From Ooceraea biroi (taxonomy: Eukaryota > Arthropoda > Insecta > Hymenoptera > Formicidae), in contig NC_039513.1 in assembly GCF_003672135.1 (NCBI RefSeq), forward strand, positions 11,755,971-11,819,970: DNA of 64,000 bases, read 5' to 3'. Position 1 is the stretch's first letter, and each line of letters opens with the position of its first letter. The position numbers were made by a program, and so were the translations under genes. Below the pieces are notes generated by a model, which saw nothing but the letters and a program-made list of their open reading frames with translations, was not told where the DNA came from and made no database searches. Of this stretch, positions 51,679-60,701 are shown piece by piece.

Positions 51679-53032
51679 CCGACGAAGTAAATGACATTTT
51701 TTAATGAAATCTTTTTATTGGCGCAGAATGAAAAATCCTCTTGCACGATGAAAGAAATCCGTTTGCACGATACCAAGGAACTAATCTTGTACTCTTGTCC
51801 ACGATTTTACGTATATGCGAAATTTGACATGGAATTTTCCAAACAATGAATTTTTTTATTACGTTTCTAAATTCACTTCGAAAAACATCATTGTATTCGT
51901 TTAATATGTGGCTAGTGTGAATGATAGCTAAGGTAAAAGTCCCAATGACTAACCACGTCCCATTACCTAGCCATTGATGGGAATTATATTTTTTATTAAA
52001 CTGTATATACAATATTACGAAGATATTTTTACTGATTTATCTTATTTGATTATAATCCTGTGTTATTAAGTATCTTATATAAAAAATTGTGGTTAAAAAC
52101 GTTTTGTTTAAAATATAAGAAAAATAGTTTAAATTATCGCAAACGAGTGCACCGCGAATGTTGTTAGATTCCTTACAATTTTATTAAGAAAAGTGTAGTA
52201 CTTGTAATTTTTTACTTCATTTGGTACATGTAGTATAAGTATAGTATAAATTTTGAAGTAGTCAACTTATTCTTTGCATTATAAGTATAAACTTATTATT
52301 TGCATTTTTTATTAACTTTTTTCTTATTTCGTCTTCTCAGAATAAATTTTTTTACAATAAAATTATTTTGAATATGCTACAAATATTATGGCTAGTTAAT
52401 GGGACTTAATTGGATGCTAGGACATACTGCTTTTTGATGGCTATGTATTGGTACATCAAGTCTACTCACATTGTAATTAAATTTTAATTCAATACTGCAA
52501 AAATTGTGAAAGTTCTTTGTTTCTATATGATACAAAATAGTAATATCTTTCTGTATATGCAAGCTATTTTTAATAAAAATATTAAATTTCGTTAAATTTT
52601 AGATATTGTTTTTGTATATTTCTAAAGTGGCCAGTTATTGGGACTCTTATCTTATTTCATATATGCAAAGCTTCGAAACGGGAAAAAGTTCGAAAATTAC
52701 AGGTTTGTTATCGGCTTATTACCTAACTTCGTACAATAATGTGTTTAATATAACAATTTGGCGCTTTGTATGTACGAAATGGCTATCATCCACACTGGCC
52801 ACATATTAAATGAATACGATGATGCTTTTCGAAGTGAATTTAGAAACGTAATAAAAAAAATTCATTGTTTGGAAAATTCCATGCCAAATTTCGTATGCAA
52901 AATCAACAACAAGAGTACAAGATTAGTTCCTTGAATCGTGCAAACGGATTTCTTTCATCGTGCAAGAGGATTATTTATTCTGCGCAACCAATAAAAAGAT
53001 TTCATTAAAAAATGTCATTCACTTCGTCAGTA
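51679..53032. repeat. Long inverted-repeat (foldback) element 2, about 250-bp arms
   Basis: The left arm (51679-51929) starts GACGAAGTAAATGACATTTT and contains TTGCACGATGAAAGAAATCC. The right arm (about 52779-53032) is its reverse complement, ending AATGTCATTCACTTCGTC. They match with few differences over the whole 250 bp. The left end also shows a short direct duplication of CGACGAAGTAAATGACATT. The interior is AT-rich with no transposase frame. The size and long arms suggest a non-autonomous foldback DNA transposon. Confidence 0.85.
51930..52647. repeat. Nested repeat family copy A inside foldback element 2
   Basis: It begins TAAGGTAAAAGTCCCAATGA and ends near GGCCAGTTATTGGGACTCTT, an imperfect inverted pair. 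Internal segments such as ATGCTAGGACATACTG ... TATTGGTACATC resemble the copy at 53474-54068, so both seem to belong to one family of about 0.6-0.7 kb. No coding capacity. Confidence 0.5.
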
Positions 53033-53473
53033 ATACAGATGACTCCAGGATCCTCTTAAATATTTAAATAAATTGTTCGAATGTAATAATAATTTTATTA
53101 CAATAACACGATTATGTAAAAAGTTTGTACCTTATTTATGTTTATTTATTTATTAAATATTTAAATAAATTGTACCTTATTTATGTTTATTTATTTATTT
53201 ATTTATTTATATTAATAAAACCACATGAAATATGCACAAAAGTGCAACAAACACACTTCCGCAACTATAACTTTTATCAAATAAATAAAAGGTGAGCTCT
53301 CTCGATCATTCTGGAATAGAGTTACTATAAGGACCATTGAGCCATAGGACCAGTGGGCCATGGACAATTGGGCCATAAGGACCATTTGGCCATTTGGAAA
53401 ATTCTGAGAAAGAGGAAGGAGGGAAATATGCTCAATCTCTTTTTTTCTATTTCTACTTCATATAAATTAGAGT

Positions 53474-54068
53474 TAAGGTAAACGTCCTAGTAATTGAACA
53501 TGTACCAATGATTGAATAATTAATAATATATTTGTGTTTATTAAGATACTTATCAATAAATGAGACAAAATTATATATTTAAAAGAATATCTGACATTTC
53601 TTTTTATGGAAATAAATTGTAAAAAGATATAATTTGACTGTAAATCTGCGAAAAAAATTATTCATTTTGAATATTACAAGGACAGTCACATTTTTATTTA
53701 ATTTCTTACCATCTTGAATAAGATATAGTGTCTATAGTTTCGAGTTATTTTTGAAAATTACACATATACATGCAATTTTTAATATTATTATGCATTCAAT
53801 TATTGGGTCTGTCTTATTCGGTAATTAGGACATAACTTGTTTCTCAGTTCAATTATTGGTACAAATGACATTATTTAATATTTCATTAAAATTATAATCT
53901 ACAGTTATTAATTATTTTATTTTCTATTATTTTCCGATGCCTGAAAAACTAAAGTTTTATATAAACGTTAGTCTTCTTAGTACTTCCATTAATTATTTAT
54001 TAATAAAAATGTAAATGTGATCGTGCTTTCTTATTAGTTCAATCATTGGAACATTTACCTTACTATAG
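53474..54068. repeat. Nested repeat family copy B inside foldback element 3
   Basis: It begins TAAGGTAAACGTCCTAGTAA and ends GTTCAATCATTGGAACATTT then ACCTTA, with termini that are imperfect reverse complements. Terminal and internal words match copy A at 51930-52647. It is AT-rich and non-coding. Confidence 0.55.
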
Positions 54069-54385
54069 TAATTAATATTAGAGTTACTGAAGTAGAGGAT
54101 CTAGTTTGTTAAAATTTTGAGATTTTGAGGGAAAATGTGCCGACGGGAGCACATTTTTCATGGAGATCTTAGCTGAAAATACAGTCGTCTGATTTTAGAC
54201 AACTGAGTTGAGCAATAAAATTCCATCGTGTTTAATATAATATAAGCACATATCGTACCCTTGCTTCAAAAGTGTCACAATTCAAAACTTACAACTTTTC
54301 ACAAAGCGCAGAAAACTGTTTTTGAACATATACTAACACATTATTTTGTTAATAAGAGTTATCAGTTAGAAGAAAACGCTCATTA

Positions 54386-55162
54386 CCTACCCAAGTAGCA
54401 AAACAATATTTTTAAACGATTTTAAAAACATTTTGAAAAACATTTTTAGGAAAGGAAAACACTATTTTAAAAACGTTAAAATTAATGGGTTAATACCACT
54501 TTTTTTCATTAAAAAAACATTTATTTTAATATGAAATAAATATTATGTTAATATTAAGTAAATATTATTTTAATATTAAGTAAATGCTATTTTAATATAA
54601 ACTCTTGAACTCTGGATTAGATTGATGGGCGGCATACATCAGATGCGCCATCTAAATTAGGGTGCGTTCCACTTAAGCGTTAACGCTATCGTCGCAACGC
54701 TTATATATTATTTCATTGTTGTTTAGCAAATGTTAAACATCAAGCAAATATTAAACGAATGGTGCTCACGAGCGTTGCAAGTGTTAAGTTGCACCCTTAT
54801 GCTTAACAATATATATATTTAACGAAAACTAAAATTACGGATACATTTACATCTTTAAACACAGGAGAAGTTCATAAATAAATGAAAAAGTTATGTATAA
54901 TAAAATAGATTAATGTTAAATAAATGTTAAATAAATATTTTTTGGAAGCATTATTTTAAGTACATAACATAAAAAAACATTCAATAAATGTTAAATAAAT
55001 GTTTTTGCAAATCATTATTGCAACTGATTTATTAATATTAAATAAATATTTAATAATTATTTAATAAATATTATTTTAACATTAAAATTGTACAATGTAA
55101 AATCAATGTAAAATCAATATTTAAAAAACATTTTTAAAATATTGCCTGCTCATTGGGTAGGG
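54386..55162. mobile_element. AT-rich MITE with CCTACCCAA-type inverted termini
   Basis: The left end CCTACCCAAGTAGCAAAACA and right end (complement CCCTACCCAATGAGCAGGCA) continue into matching CAATATTTTTAAA. The 0.78-kb interior is largely irregular reiteration of TTAAATAAATATT and has no open frame. The target duplication is unresolved. Superfamily not assigned. Confidence 0.55.
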
Positions 55163-55186
55163 TCAATGGATGTTGTATCAGTTTGA

Positions 55187-55291
55187 GTATATAACTACGT
55201 ACGTGTCTTTTGAGTAGGTATATAACTACGTAGAACCACGTACGTGTCTTTTGAGTATATAACTACGTAGAACCACGTACGACGTCTTTTG
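55187..55291. repeat. Short tandem repeat, three copies of about 35-42 bp
   Basis: The unit reads TATAACTACGTAGAACCACG then TACGTGTCTTTTGAG. The first copy lacks the GTAGAACCAC segment and the third has a 3-bp insertion (ACGACGT). It lies within the foldback nest. Confidence 0.85.
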
Positions 55292-55585
55292 AGTTAGTTT
55301 AATGTATTTCTCAGATGCGTAAGACTTTATTATTTTTCGTTATCACACTTTTATAGAGTAAAATCTATAGTTGTATCACTTATGATCGGTTGAGTAGGGT
55401 TTTTAGAATCGTTTCATAGTATTAACTCGAAATTCGAAATTTTTGAGTTGTGACACTTTTGAAGCAAGTGTGCGATATATTTAATATAATATAATAAAAT
55501 AATGTATATATAATATAAGCACTTCGAAATGAGGAAATGAAGAAGATAATGCAATTTCTACAAATTTCTAAAATTTCGTATTTCG

Positions 55586-55627
55586 TTTTGCATGTACCTA
55601 TTATTTCTATAATAGGTACATGCAAAA
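55586..55627. repeat. Perfect 19-bp-arm hairpin
   Basis: The arms TTTTGCATGTACCTATTAT and ATAATAGGTACATGCAAAA are separated by a 4-nt loop (TTCT). A perfect palindrome of this size is unlikely by chance in a single window. It may be a remnant of a transposon end-to-end junction. Confidence 0.8.
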
Positions 55628-56487
55628 AAATTTATGAACTAATCACTGTTTTGATCAGAAAATTACATATAAATTAAATATAAATTAGATATAAATATAA
55701 ATTAGATTAGACACAAATAGTTAATAATAGAATTCTCTCCTACTTACGAAAAACTGTTTCCTGAGAACGAAAATAGACTGCTTCGAATTTCTCTTGCCTC
55801 CTGCGAAATCTGCTGTGTCGAGATTTTGGTCTTCTGGACACTGTTCACTGTTCACTGTTCTGTTGAACAATGGAATGACCGAGACTGGAGTTCTACTCTT
55901 TCTCCGCTACCACGACTCCCATCTTAAGATATCCCACCTTAGCAAAATGCTGGCCTTTTGGCTATTTTGCTAGCTCCACCCATCCCCCGTATACGTCTGC
56001 TAATCATTTTTCTTTTCAAATCTACCATCACCACTGATTTTCTGATTCCTACGTGAATCGCGATGCCAGAAACGGCCCCTGTAGCCTGCGGTAGTAAGTG
56101 GTGGGGATGGAGTGGGGATGGTTTGGAACACGGCTTGTGGGCGTCAAGAACCATGGTCCTTATGGCCCAATCGTCCTATGGCCCACCCAATGGTCCTTAT
56201 AGTAACTCTATTCCAGAATGATCGAGAGAGCTCACCTTTTATTTATTTGATAAAAGTTATAGTTGTGGAATTGTGTTTGTTGCACTTTTGTGCATATTCC
56301 ATGTGGTTTTATTAATATAAATAAATAAATAAATAAACATAAATAAGGTACAAACTTTTTACATAAATCTACTAATATCTTATTGTTTCCAATGAATGCA
56401 ATAACGTGGACTATCCGTAGCTCACACGGCCTGAATGGAAAGTCACAAATATGTCACAGCACGCAACGTGTTAATAACTTTTTTTTA

Positions 56488-56882
56488 TTATTCAAATGCA
56501 AATTTCAAATCGCGATACAACTGGCAATCTCTGATGGTCGGATAAGTTTTTATATACATTAACTGCACGCCAACAAATTTGTTAGACTAAAGATACAGTA
56601 ATTTTCTCGTACTACCCTGGCGTGGGGTGATATTTTTCGCAATGAATAATATTAATTAATTGATTCCTACTGATTAATAGTGTCGTTTTGGAATAGGAAA
56701 TCGCTGCGTTTTAAGTCCAATGAATTTGTTGGTGCGTAGTTGATGAATTGGTTTCTAGAACGAGAAAATTACTGCATCTTTAGTCTAACATATTTGTTGG
56801 GGTGCAATTAATGTATATAAACAGTTGTCCGATCAGATATTGCCAGTTGTATCGCGATTTGAAATTTGCATTTGAATTTAGA
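56488..56882. repeat. Foldback element 4, about 130-bp arms with short spacer
   Basis: The left arm (about 56488-56620) contains TTTCAAATCGCGATACAACT and TTGTTAGACTAAAGATACAG. The right arm (about 56752-56882) is the complement (AGTTGTATCGCGATTTGAAA, TCTTTAGTCTAACATATTTG). The spacer carries a degenerate third copy of the arm motif near 56,710-56,750 (AAGTCCAATGAATTTGTTGG), suggesting arm reiteration before inversion. No coding capacity. Confidence 0.8.
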
Positions 56883-57050
56883 ACTCCCTGGCAAATAAAA
56901 ATTTCTATACTTTAAACAAAACTTTTTTATTCGAACTCCATATGATTTTTATTTCTTCATATATATACATATATATCATATTTTCAGATTTATTCCATGT
57001 TTTTATATGTTTTCCATATGTATGAGCTACATCCATTATAATATTGGATT

Positions 57051-57130
57051 GTAACATATATTTGTCGCATTCTTTTTATTTATGAATAAATGATTTTTTT
57101 TAATCATAAAACGAGACGAATATATGTTAC
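57051..57130. repeat. 80-bp imperfect hairpin
   Basis: The ends GTAACATATATTTGTCGCAT and the complement of ACGAGACGAATATATGTTAC match over about 21 bp with three mismatches. It lies between foldback element 4 and the tandem duplication. Confidence 0.6.
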
Positions 57131-57220
57131 AACGAATATTTATACAATCTAATATCAGCATAAAAGTAAAAATTTTTTCTGTAAAAGTTCAAAATAGTAC
57201 CAGGAAAATGTAAATTAAAA

Positions 57221-57905
57221 GTTTATTGTAAAATAGTAGAACACTCTGAATGCGCATACAACAATGTAAGGTTAATGAAACTGAAAAAGTTTGACTTTGG
57301 AAATCCCTGGAATAAATTTCAGCAGTATGACAATGAGAAGGAAGATGAAAAGATATTGGAAAAGGATAGGAACAGTATAAATTAGAACAGCCTAAAAGAA
57401 AATTTGTGGTTTTGGAAATTCCCGAAATAAGAACGCAGGTGTACAAAAGTACGATGAGTGAGAAAGAAGATGAAAGAACACGGAGAAGGAAAATGCATAA
57501 TCTGATATCGCGGCGTGGATAAAAATTTATTGTAAAATAGTAGAACACTCTGAATGCGCATACAATAATGCAAGCTTAATGAAACTGAAAAAATTTGGAA
57601 AAAAGTTTGGCTTTGAAAATTCCTGGAATAACAGTCAGCAGTATGAGAATGAGAAAGAAGATGAAAAGATACTGGAAAAGGATAGGAACAGTATAAGGGC
57701 CAAAGCACAAACATGGCGTAGCGATCTACGACAGTCGTAGTCGTAGATCGCTACGCCATGTTTGTGCTTTGGCCCTAAGTTAGAACAGCCTGAAAGAAAA
57801 TTTGTGGTTTTGGAAATTCCCAAAATAAAAATAAAAACGCAGTACGAAAGTACGATGAGTAAGAAAAAAGATGAAAGAACACGGAGAAGGAAAATGCATA
57901 AAATT
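57221..57905. repeat. Tandem direct duplication of about 0.3 kb, second copy interrupted by a MITE
   Basis: Copy 1 (57221-57524) and copy 2 (57525-57905) share TTTATTGTAAAATAGTAGAA, ATGAAAAGATAYTGGAAAAG and ACACGGAGAAGGAAAATGCA in the same order with about 10 percent differences and small indels. Copy 2 is longer because of the 79-bp hairpin insertion. The sequence is purine-rich on the plus strand. Frames run through it on both strands but show no conserved domain, so coding is not supported. Confidence 0.85.
57694..57778. mobile_element. 79-bp perfect-hairpin MITE with TAA target duplication (PIF/Harbinger-like)
   Basis: The element is 57697-57775: arms of 36 nt (GGGCCAAAGCACAAACATGG...) that are perfect reverse complements, around a 7-nt loop. 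TAA flanks it on both sides. Copy 1 of the surrounding tandem duplication keeps the empty site (TATAAATTAG at 57376-57385), matching the filled site minus the element and one TAA except for one base. A TWA target duplication and GGGCC termini are features of PIF/Harbinger MITEs such as Tourist. The perfect arms imply recent insertion or palindrome homogenisation. Confidence 0.8.
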
Positions 57906-57959
57906 GTCCCGATTAAAATTGGAATTAAATCATTTTGGCGCCGGGCGGGAGATGAATGA

Positions 57960-59171
57960 GTGGAGGGGGTGAAGGGATCAGCGTTCCGGTATTAATTCAC
58001 TGGCGCGCGCTCTCAGCTACATGTCTTCGTTGCACAGATTCGAATCCTCTGCTTCCTCACTTCGGTTCATTCTTCCCGTCCCCTCCTGCTTTCCCCTTTC
58101 GCCCCCTCAGTTTCTCGGTGTTTTTCTTGCAGTCCAGGGTTCGGCGGAGATTAGCCGCTTCTCCTGGGAAACCGTCCGAGAGCTGCGCTGTAGCGACAAG
58201 GTGCAAGCGGAGGTTGCAACCTCGCGGGGGAGAGGGGAAGGAGGAGTACGCGGGTGCAAGGGTGATTTTGCTGCCGCGCAACTAGTACGACGCAGACGTC
58301 GGCCGACTATATACCTGGTTCAACGACCACCGCCCTGCTCTCGTCCAACCCCGAAGTACCCGGGCCGGCTCGAGAGGGTTGCGCGGCAGCGCGAAAGAGA
58401 GGAAAACGCACTCCCCGCGGGGGCGGGAGCGAGGCGTGGCGGGTTTAGGGGCGCGAAAGCGCGGCATCTAGGCTAGGGTGGCAAACGGGGTGGCAGAGGC
58501 GGCGCTAGCGGCTAACGGCGAAGAGGGATCCCGCGGTCCTTGGCGAGGGGGTGTTGGGTGGCGGGGGTCATCAACGGGGGGCTCGCGAGTCTATCGGAGC
58601 GGCCCACGGGCCAGTTCCGTCTCGAGCCCAGGGGTAGAAGAGCTACTGGCCGCTTGTCTGCTCCCTTCTTTCGCTATAGTTTCATTTCTTTCCGTTTTAG
58701 TTCCTCTTCAGTTCCGATTGATTGACATGTACACGTATAATATATAACCGCAGATATATATCGGCACACGTACAGTCAAACAAATTACACACGCACACCG
58801 TCGTCACGCAGGACACCACCCGCTCTCACGCACAACGTATTGCATACGTATTGTATACGTACACACACGCACGCACACATACATACATAAGTAAATACAT
58901 ACATACACATGCGTACATGCACACGGTAAATTCGTTTGTTCGTTGTTCGTGGTTGAATTCGCAAGCACGATTAGTATATCGACTTTCCCGTTGTCGCCGT
59001 ACGTTTAAATGCACGGACACACCCGCGCCCAGTATCCGAGTACCCTTAGGTCCTTATCCGATCAGGTGTGACGGGCTGCCGCGTAGTACCTGTGTCTATT
59101 GTCCATCCAATGCGTGCGTGCATCGAGCGCGAGTTCGTTGAGTTTTAGGAAACGTAATTGTCGCATTCGCA
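57960..59171 (+). promoter_or_regulatory. CpG-rich block with downstream splice donor: orphan promoter and first exon candidate
   Basis: GC- and CpG-rich DNA from about 58,000 to 58,650 contrasts sharply with the AT-rich repeats on the left. It is followed by CA-rich sequence, and the segment to 59,171 ends in a strong donor (CGCAG followed by GTACGTGC). Frames of up to about 150 codons in the GC-rich part overlap on both strands and have no recognisable domain. The simplest reading is a promoter and non-coding 5' exon of a plus-strand gene whose coding exons lie beyond the window or in unrecognised exons. Confidence 0.3.
58770..58925. repeat. CA/CACA-rich low-complexity tract
   Basis: Irregular ACAC, ACGC and ACATACAT runs; low complexity only. 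Confidence 0.7.
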
Positions 59172-59968
59172 GGTACGTGCAAACACAGTTGGATATCACA
59201 TCGCGGAACATCGTGACCGTTTCCGAAGAGCATGCGGAGCAATTTGGCCGATCGCCACGTGTGATTGTACACTCGATATGTGATTGATGAAGATCCAATG
59301 AAGGAACAAAGTGTCGTTCTACGGAGAACTACGCAGTTTCCTGCCTCGATCGATTACAATTGATTTTCCTTTCTTCAATGTTAAACGAGAATTACAATTT
59401 TTCCACCTGAGTTTCAAGTAAAAATAGAAATTGATACGAGAGAGAAAGAGAGAAATTGTGTGATGTAAAATTGTGTTGAAAGTTCCTAGTGTAATATTCA
59501 AAGTTTATGATTATGTGGCGATTGTGTGCTCCAGTATATGTGCAATTTATGTCACAATTCCAGATGCGATTCAGAAACGGTATCAATGTTGCAACATGTT
59601 TTCTCAAGTTTTATTTCATAATTCATATCATAATTTGTATAAACGCATTTTTATTAGTAATATAAATGTATTTATTTTTAAATATTATATGTAATACATA
59701 GTATATAATACTGACGAGATAATGTTACGTACGACTAGATTACATGCGATAAAATGGAAATAACACTTAATTTAAATATTATATTTAAATATTAAATATT
59801 AACAAAATCTAGCAATTAGAAAAGTTATTTATTGCCAGAAACGGGTGGCAAGAGAAAATAGTATAAGAGAAGATTAAAAATTGATATTTTATGCATCCGT
59901 GGAGGGAATAAATATCGTGCGACGGATACACGTGTATTATTATCATTATCATATATTTACATTAGAAT
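59172..59968. other. AT-rich stretch with no gene recognised
   Basis: Short open frames only; no homology or ordered repeat seen. Confidence 0.5.
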
Positions 59969-60118
59969 TTAAAAGGGGATATTATTATGCATAAGAAACA
60001 AGAGCTCGTTGATTAGATCCTCGAAATGCATTCTCGGCATTTCTCTTCTCTCAAGGAGTCTCCGATTTTCGTTGTCAGAAATAACGCGAATCGATGCGAC
60101 TATCATCTCCTTGACCGA
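59969..60118 (-). other. Candidate additional exon of the carboxypeptidase gene
   Basis: The minus-strand frame ends ...MPRMHFEDLINELLFLMHNN, a composition more like real protein (charged plus amphipathic Leu) than chance AT-rich frames. Possible acceptors exist just upstream that fit the phase-1 donor at 60805, but one lies inside a small MITE. I cannot confirm that it is spliced to the upstream gene. Confidence 0.2.
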
Positions 60119-60123
60119 TCCCA

Positions 60124-60202
60124 TACAGCACAGTAACATTACTGCAATGTTGCTGCAGTGTTGCGATCTTGCTGGAATATTGTTGCAAACTTCTGTGCTG
60201 TA
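60124..60202. mobile_element. 75-bp MITE with TA flanks
   Basis: The element 60126-60200 has ends CAGCACAG and CTGTGCTG flanked by TA on both sides. Internal words TGCAATGTTGCTGCAGTGTTGC are a degenerate TGCA/TTGC reiteration. A TA duplication fits Tc1/mariner-type mobilisation. Confidence 0.5.
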
Positions 60203-60520
60203 GGGGACTACATAGACACAAATCAATTTAATGATTTAATGACTTAACGTTGTCACTTAAAAATCAATATGTTTTTGTAGGCTCGCAGGTAATACCATGG
60301 CGCAAATGTATAATTTCTTAAGTTTCTCTTTTGAGTCGTTTTCCTTTGAAAACAAGAACATCTTCAACAACAAGAAAATCTTCTGGTGATAATATATCTT
60401 CTTGTGTGATATACACACAATGAATGACCTTCTGTAATTTTCTGAAAACATTTTCCTCAGAAGGCAAAGACTGAAAATATCACCAAAAATATCAACCGAA
60501 AGTAATATTTTCTATAGTAA

Positions 60521-60676
60521 CCCAGCAAACACAAAGTAACAGTAATATACATGTTAGTTATAATTTCCCACTCATTAATACAAATACAACATAACATACG
60601 TGTTATGTAACAATTACATTGTTGAGTGGGAAATTATAACTAACATGTATATTACTGTTACTTTGTGTTTGCTGGG
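60521..60676. mobile_element. 156-bp palindromic MITE with perfect 54-bp arms
   Basis: The left arm 60521-60574 (CCCAGCAAACACAAAGTAAC...) and right arm 60623-60676 (...TTACTTTGTGTTTGCTGGG) are perfect reverse complements. The 48-nt centre contains a second small palindrome (ATAACATACGTGTTAT). There is no coding potential. Perfect arms suggest recent activity. The target duplication is ambiguous (AA on both sides). Confidence 0.85.
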
Positions 60677-60701
60677 AATATACCACACAATGAATGACCG
60701 T

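Larger units (their letters stand above)
54229..55494. repeat. Nested inverted repeat (about 55-bp arms) within foldback element 3
   Basis: The left arm contains TTGCTTCAAAAGTGTCACAA and the right arm (about 55438-55494) contains the complement, TTGTGACACTTTTGAAGCAA with one mismatch. Both arms extend into TTTAATATAATATA at their outer ends. The region is a further foldback-like element that encloses the next one. Confidence 0.65.
53107..56367. repeat. Long inverted-repeat (foldback) element 3, 3.3 kb, with subterminal repeats
   Basis: The left arm (about 53107-53398) and right arm (about 56150-56367) are reverse complements, sharing TATGTAAAAAGTTTGTACCT, ATGCACAAAAGTGCAACAAA, GGTGAGCTCTCTCGATCATT and CTGGAATAGAGTTACTATAA in order. 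Just inside are several head-to-tail copies of a 16-17-bp unit of the form GGACCATTGGGCCATAA. Subterminal repeats like this often bind transposase. The left arm carries an extra duplication of about 45 bp (TACCTTATTTATG...). The interior holds at least three further nested inverted repeats. No intact transposase; a 71-codon minus frame at 55939-56154 is unassigned. Confidence 0.85.

Noticed and set aside
53107..56367. Polinton/Maverick or viral origin for the largest inverted-repeat element
   Set aside because: Only 3.3 kb, no polymerase, integrase or capsid-like frames.
57697..57775. Perfect hairpin as a microRNA precursor
   Set aside because: Empty site in the neighbouring copy and TAA flanks show a mobile insertion; perfect pairing without bulges is also atypical of miRNA precursors.
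57189..57823. Mirror-like minus-strand frames of 110-119 codons in the tandem duplication
   Set aside because: They repeat because the DNA is duplicated; Phe/Ser/Tyr-rich translations of purine-rich DNA with no domain.
58036..58056. tRNA B-box-like word (GATTCGAATCC)
   Set aside because: No A-box or cloverleaf can be drawn around it.
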